Shown here in pieces: positions 5,354-8,703 of a DNA stretch of 8,703 nucleotides. Source of the stretch: SIG440 sp045580025 (lineage in GTDB: Bacteria > Bacillota > Clostridia > Monoglobales > Monoglobaceae); contig JAZNNB010000040.1 in the NCBI GenBank assembly GCA_045580025.1, positions 1 to 8,703 on the forward strand, written 5' to 3'. A model generated the notes under the pieces. It made no database searches. It worked only from the letters and a program-made list of their open reading frames with translations, and had not been told where the DNA came from. The translations under genes and the position numbers were made by a program. How positions within the stretch are numbered: the stretch's first letter is position 1; each line of letters starts with the position of its first letter.

Positions 5354-5527
5354 ATGAACGCTTGCGAACTTACCGCATCAATAACCGCAATCGCAAATGC
5401 GCTGTCTTGCAATTTGAACAACGATGAAACAGCATTGCTTGCGGCAATTCTTGTACAGCTTGGCGACACCTTGGCGACCATTGCGGTGCAAAGGGAATTT
5501 TGCGAAAATAGACTAAACAAAAACTAA
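5354..5527 (+). CDS. small DUF6774-like protein
   Basis: The product is 57 residues, mostly helical, with two conserved-looking parts: ELTASITAIANALSCNL at residues 5-21 and LLAAILVQLGDTLATIAVQR at 29-48. This pattern resembles small clostridial proteins now grouped as DUF6774; the function is unknown. There is no signal peptide, and the second part could be an amphipathic helix. The ATG at 5354 is preceded by a GGGGTG ribosome-binding site within a run of eight G (5338-5345). An in-frame ATG at 5336 would add six residues and read through the G run. The gene converges on the DUF421 gene and their stop codons overlap (shared CTAA at 5524-5527), leaving no room for a terminator between them. 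Confidence 0.72.
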   Translation: MNACELTASITAIANALSCNLNNDETALLAAILVQLGDTLATIAVQREFCENRLNKN

Positions 5528-6201
5528 TCACCCATTGGAAAAAGTGAAAGAACGTTGTTTTTGTCACAAACGCCCAGATATATCTCTTTTGCACTTTTAT
5601 ATTTTTGCATTTTCAGTTGTTTTTCAAGCCACGTCAAATCAAGCCCAAGCCTTTTGAGGTTTTCATGTAGAATTCGCCCGTCCATAATAACCTCGGTGTT
5701 AATCTCTTCCTTTTGGGGCTTCATATTCATATCCTCAGGCTCAATAGGTCTTTTTGTGCTTTTGGGAAGGATGGTGAGGCGACCGTTGTATTCAAAAATT
5801 GCTGTCTGAATGTCATTTATGTTGAATTACCCTCCCTGACGGCACATAACCATAAACTCGCTGAGCTCAAGCTTGGCTTTTTTCATATTCTTTCGGTAAA
5901 GCTTCCCATTGTTCATAACAATGGTGGGCGTACCGTTCACGAACTTTCGTGTTTTGGGAAATTTATGGGCAACCAGCGTTAGCCCAAGGGATGTCCCGCC
6001 ATAAACCACCATAGCAACAAGGGGCTTCCACGGAGCTTCAAGCTCGGTGGCAAGCTCCGCCGCAATAGAGCCTATGGTAATTCCCGTGATATAATCAAAA
6101 AAGTCAAGTTGTGCCATCTGCTTGTGTCCCATAACTTTGGCGATTGCAAAAAGCGCCGCCACAGAAAGTATTGATGTCAATATAACTTTGACAAAATCCA
6201 T
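5524..6201 (-). pseudogene. DUF421 (YetF-like) membrane protein gene with in-frame TAA
   Basis: The reading frame runs from the ATG at 6201 to TAG at 5524 and is interrupted by one TAA at 5827-5829 (codon 125). Before the stop are hydrophobic segments at about residues 5-25, 35-52 and 60-78, then the start of the soluble DUF421 domain (TPTIVMNNGKLYRKNM at 91-106, LSEFMVMCRQ at 113-122). After it, in the same frame, the domain continues: FNINDIQTAIFEYNGRLTI, then PKSTKRP, MKPQKEEINTEVIMDGRI and LGVCDKNN near the end. Family members read CRQ-x-G-Tyr-F-N at this spot as I recall, so TAT or TAC to TAA is the likely change. Other genes here end in TAA, so recoding is unlikely. A 124-residue truncated product is expected. 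DUF421 proteins are membrane proteins of unclear function. A GGATGTG ribosome-binding site precedes the start. Confidence 0.85.
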
Positions 6202-6259
6202 CTAAATCACATCCTTTGTGATACATAGTATGTGCCAAAAATTATATTTTATAAAATTT

Positions 6260-6287
6260 AAAAGCCGCAGCAGTTGCCACGGCTTTT
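6260..6287 (-). terminator. rho-independent terminator of metY
   Basis: AAAAGCCG (6260-6267) pairs with CGGCTTTT (6280-6287) around a 12-nt loop, 17 bp beyond the metY stop. Read on the minus strand, the stem ends in TTTT followed by more A/T-rich DNA. The A/T-rich arms may allow weak function in both directions. The spacer from here to the DUF421 start holds a possible TATAAT (6241-6246, minus) without a matching -35 box. Confidence 0.75.
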
Positions 6288-6303
6288 GTATAACCATCAA
6301 GTC

Positions 6304-7578
6304 TTATTTTGAAGCAGCGATGAGCGCCTGATCAATATCGTCAATTATATCCTGAACATTTTCGATGCCCACGGAGAATCTTATGAGGTCTGGTGTAACG
6401 CCCGCTGCCTCAAGTTCTGCATCATTTAGCTGTCTGTGGGTGTGGCTTGCGGGATGAAGAACAGATGTTCTTGCATCAGCCACGTGGGTAACGATTGCCG
6501 CAAGCTTAAGGCTGTCCATAAACTTAACAGCCGCTTCTCTTCCTCCCTTTACGCCAAAGGAGATAACGCCACAAGAGCCGTTGGGCAGATATTTGTTTGC
6601 AAGAGTGTGATATTTGTCGCTTTTCAGTCCGCAGTATTTCACCCATGAAACACGGGGGTCTTTTTCAAGGAACTCAGCAACGGCCTGCGCATTGCTGCAG
6701 TGTCTTTCCATGCGAAGAGCAAGAGTTTCAAGACCGAGGTTGAGGAGAAACGCATTATGCGGTGACGGAATTGAGCCAAGGTCACGCATAACTTGAGCAG
6801 TAAGCTTGGTTATGTATGCAGCCTTTCCGAATTTTTTAGTGTAAGTAATTCCGTGATAGGATTCATCTGGCGTAGTAAGACCTGGGAATTTTCCGCTTGC
6901 CTCCCAGTCAAAGTTTCCACTGTCAACCACGCATCCGCCAACACTTGTTGCGTGACCGTCCATATATTTTGTTGTGGAATGAACCACGATATCTGCTCCC
7001 CATTCAAAAGGACGGCAATTTATTGGTGTTGCAAAGGTGTTGTCAATGATGAGTGGAACCTTGTGAGCGTGCGCAACCTTTGCCCATTTTTCAATATCAA
7101 GGACCACAAGCGCAGGGTTTGCAATGGTTTCACCAAAAACCGCCTTGGTGTTTTCACGGAATGCGGCATTAAGCTCTTCTTCACTTGCATCAGGGTCAAC
7201 AAAGGTAACGTCAATACCCAACTTTTTCAGGGTAACCCCAAACATATTGAAGGTTCCGCCATAAACCGAAGACGAACAAACAAAGTGACCGCCTGCCTCG
7301 CAAATATTGAAAATTGCATAAAAGCACGCAGCTTGTCCCGAAGATGTGAGCATAGCAGCAACACCGCCCTCAAGGTCAGCTATTTTTGCAGCAACAGCAT
7401 CATTTGTGGGGTTTGCAAGGCGAGTATAAAAATATCCGCTTTCTTCAAGGTCAAAGAGCTTGCCCATCTGCTCGGTGGAAGAATATTTCCAAGTGGTGCT
7501 CTGGTATATGGGAAGAACTCTGGGTTCTCCGTTTTCGGGAGTGTATCCCGACTGAATACATTTTGTTTCGATTTTCAT
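6304..7578 (-). CDS. metY: O-acetylhomoserine sulfhydrylase (aminocarboxypropyltransferase)
   Basis: The 424-residue product belongs to the Cys/Met-metabolism PLP enzyme family and has the usual MetY length. It catalyses O-acetylhomoserine plus sulfide (or methanethiol) to homocysteine (or methionine) plus acetate, in the cytoplasm, usually as a tetramer. Seen in the sequence: YTRLANPT at residues 51-58 (contacts to PLP phosphate from the neighbouring subunit), SSGQAA at 79-84, the cofactor-ring Asp in IIDNTFATP at 177-185, and the Schiff-base Lys204 in HSTTKYMDGH. The C-terminal substrate-binding part includes LHPASHTHRQL and LIRFSVGIE. AGGAGG (7587-7592) lies 8 nt before the ATG. The leader is only about 70 nt and shows no SAM-riboswitch or T-box features. 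The length and the GGHFVC/YGGT arrangement favour MetY over cystathionine gamma-synthase. Confidence 0.95.
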   Translation of the reverse strand: MKIETKCIQSGYTPENGEPRVLPIYQSTTWKYSSTEQMGKLFDLEESGYFYTRLANPTNDAVAAKIADLEGGVAAMLTSSGQAACFYAIFNICEAGGHFVCSSSVYGGTFNMFGVTLKKLGIDVTFVDPDASEEELNAAFRENTKAVFGETIANPALVVLDIEKWAKVAHAHKVPLIIDNTFATPINCRPFEWGADIVVHSTTKYMDGHATSVGGCVVDSGNFDWEASGKFPGLTTPDESYHGITYTKKFGKAAYITKLTAQVMRDLGSIPSPHNAFLLNLGLETLALRMERHCSNAQAVAEFLEKDPRVSWVKYCGLKSDKYHTLANKYLPNGSCGVISFGVKGGREAAVKFMDSLKLAAIVTHVADARTSVLHPASHTHRQLNDAELEAAGVTPDLIRFSVGIENVQDIIDDIDQALIAASK

Positions 7579-7655
7579 TTATTTATCCTCCTGAACATTT
7601 CAAAATATTGCACAAATATGCTTATCCCGATTTTTAACAGTTTTTGCATAAAATT

Positions 7656-7684
7656 ATTTTACTATTTACCAATAAAAATGTCAA
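7656..7684 (-). promoter_or_regulatory. metY promoter
   Basis: On the minus strand, a perfect TTGACA (7679-7684), a 17-bp spacer and TAAAAT (7656-7661) put the transcription start near 7649. Confidence 0.78.
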
Positions 7685-7693
7685 GAAAAACTA

Positions 7694-7721
7694 TGGACAA
7701 AGTGCGAATTTGTGGTATACT
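7694..7721 (+). promoter_or_regulatory. possible plus-strand promoter antisense to the DUF4830 gene
   Basis: TGGACA (7694-7699), a 16-bp spacer and TATACT (7716-7721) with the extended element TGG just upstream make a plausible promoter. It reads into the 3' end of the DUF4830 gene on the opposite strand. Downstream are GGAGG and an ATG (7770) that opens a 21-codon frame with no recognisable product. It may be chance. Confidence 0.3.
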
Positions 7722-7738
7722 TAAAAAGAACAGGTTGG

Positions 7739-8188
7739 TCAGTCGGGCAGAATGTTGGAGGTCTCTGTTATGGCGTGCATAAAGCCATTTATTCCTCCTG
7801 AAGAAATTTCTGCGCCGATAATGGTGTTTTCATAAACAAAAACTCCTGCCACTACCTTGTCTGAAGCCGACTTTTTGTGGTTTCTGACATTATATGTGTA
7901 ACGAGTGACACTTTTTCCCTTAAAATCTGCAAAGGGAAATCCCGAATGTGACTGGACTGCACTGTAGGTTTCATATACCGCATCAAAGCTTTCGGGGAGG
8001 GTTACGTGGGTAATTTCGGACGGAACGGCGTCTATTTCCCACCCCAAATCCTGAATAAACGTCACAATCATATCGTTGGTGGCATTGTCAATGCTGAAAA
8101 GCCCTGCAATTATCATAATAAGAACCGTGGCACAGGCGATTGACGCAAAAACAAAACGGTGTTTTCTGAGGGATTTTGATACTATCAA
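7739..8188 (-). CDS. DUF4830 domain membrane-anchored protein, TTG start
   Basis: The product is 149 residues. A basic N-terminus (SKSLRKHRF) and one hydrophobic segment at about residues 12-32 predict a signal anchor with the rest outside the cytoplasm. The outer part has LGWEIDAVPSEITHVTLPESF, then GKSVTRYTYNV and a C-terminal GFMHAI, a pattern matching DUF4830 as I recall it; the function is unknown. The start is the TTG at 8188, because AGGAGG (8196-8201) sits 7 nt upstream. The in-frame ATG at 8236 has no ribosome-binding site and would place AGGAGG inside the gene. It is divergent from the pseudouridine synthase gene. No terminator is visible between it and the metY promoter, so some readthrough into metY is possible. 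Confidence 0.8.
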   Translation of the reverse strand: MIVSKSLRKHRFVFASIACATVLIMIIAGLFSIDNATNDMIVTFIQDLGWEIDAVPSEITHVTLPESFDAVYETYSAVQSHSGFPFADFKGKSVTRYTYNVRNHKKSASDKVVAGVFVYENTIIGAEISSGGINGFMHAITETSNILPD

Positions 8189-8293
8189 GGGACATCCTCC
8201 TTTGAGACTGCATAGTGGTAAAGGAATTTTTTCCAAAATATTCTCTAACTAATATATGAAAACACAGAAATTTTTATTCAAGGAGAAAGGCTT

Positions 8294-8703
8294 ATGCGTC
8301 TTGACAGATTTTTGGCAGAATGCGGAGTTGGCACAAGAAGCGAAGTGAAAAAGCTAATCCGAAAGGGTGCCGTTTCACTGAACGGCGCGCCTCAAAGCAA
8401 AGCCGACACGGTGGTTTCACCCGAAGAAGACGAGGTTTTTGTCTTTGGCGAAAAAGCGATATACCGTGAATTTATTTATCTTATGCTGAATAAACCAGCG
8501 GGATATATTTCCGCCACCCGTGACGGAAAGACACCTACGGTTTTAGAGCTCGTTCCCGAGGAATATCTTCATTTTGAGCCTTTCCCCGTGGGACGTCTTG
8601 ATATTGACACCGAAGGGCTTTTGCTCCTTACCAATGACGGGGACTTGGCACATCGCTTGCTTTCACCAAAAAAACATATACCAAAGACCTACCTCGCCGA
8701 AAT
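8294..8703 (+). CDS. 16S rRNA pseudouridine synthase, RsuA family, C-terminus beyond window edge
   Basis: The frame is open from the ATG at 8294 for 136 codons to the window edge; the family is usually about 235-245 residues, so roughly 100 are missing. An S4 RNA-binding domain occupies residues 1-50 (MRLDRFLAECGVGTRSEVKK is typical), then LMLNKPAGYISAT at 63-75 and the catalytic motif GRLDIDTEGLLLLTNDG at 100-116 with Asp103 as the nucleophile. RsuA makes pseudouridine at position 516 (E. coli numbering) of 16S rRNA; the related RluB/RluE/RluF act on 23S rRNA, so the exact site is inferred. AGGAG (8281-8285) is 8 nt before the start. No clear promoter was seen in the short gap to the DUF4830 gene. 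Confidence 0.92.
   Translation, partial: MRLDRFLAECGVGTRSEVKKLIRKGAVSLNGAPQSKADTVVSPEEDEVFVFGEKAIYREFIYLMLNKPAGYISATRDGKTPTVLELVPEEYLHFEPFPVGRLDIDTEGLLLLTNDGDLAHRLLSPKKHIPKTYLAE

Noticed and set aside
4912..5520. 202-codon minus-strand ORF
   Set aside because: It is antisense to the nitroreductase and DUF6774-like genes and to the terminator between them.
5827..5829. TAA read as an amino acid (recoded stop)
   Set aside because: metY, the nitroreductase, DUF6512, TIGR04076 and DUF6774-like genes all end in TAA at sensible places, so a single nonsense change is simpler.
7579..7655. SAM riboswitch or T-box in the metY leader
   Set aside because: The predicted leader is about 70 nt, A/T-rich, and shows no conserved S-box stems or T-box sequence.
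6793..7782. 329-codon plus-strand ORF
   Set aside because: It lies antisense to metY, whose motifs, ribosome-binding site, promoter and terminator are all clear; the ORF product has no family features.

Overview
The window looks like chromosomal DNA from a low-GC anaerobic Firmicute, probably a clostridium. Ribosome-binding sites are strong (AGGAGG type), promoters match the sigma-A consensus with 16-17 bp spacers, and several products belong to families common in Clostridia (DUF6512, TIGR04076, DUF6774, DUF421, DUF4830, clustered-cysteine ferredoxin). No tRNA, rRNA, CRISPR array or intact transposase was seen. I cannot name the genus.

Left part (1-3710): a class II Fic AMP-transferase gene runs off the left edge behind a near-perfect promoter that is overlaid by TTCCCTTAA operator-like boxes. 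Next come two diverged direct copies of a 150-190 bp hairpin repeat (about 1070-1262 and 3512-3660). Between them lies a minus-strand operon: PAS-domain protein, YeiH-type membrane transporter, MGMT-like DNA alkyltransferase, and a sirtuin cut to 56 residues exactly where the first repeat copy begins. The operon promoter shares a perfect 12-bp inverted repeat with a divergent promoter. That divergent promoter leads into an apparent deletion scar, where the start of a plus-strand gene meets a truncated ferredoxin gene. Each gene keeps an operator of the form ATGTTGT-N4-ACAACAT, which suggests the remains of a Crp/Fnr-type regulator and its target.

Middle part (3714-6201): TIGR04076 and DUF6512 genes form a minus-strand pair, divergent from a nitroreductase gene with its own terminator. 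A small DUF6774 gene follows and converges on a DUF421 membrane protein gene. The DUF421 gene is interrupted by one in-frame TAA where homologues as I recall them have a tyrosine codon, so it is probably a recent pseudogene.

Right part (6260-8703): metY (O-acetylhomoserine sulfhydrylase) has a clear promoter and terminator. It is followed by a DUF4830 membrane-anchored protein that uses a TTG start, and by a divergent RsuA-family pseudouridine synthase running off the right edge.

The genes do not form one pathway. The recurring theme is decay: a truncated sirtuin, two truncated genes at the operator pair, and a nonsense-interrupted DUF421 gene lie within 5 kb, next to repeats, with regulatory sites still intact.
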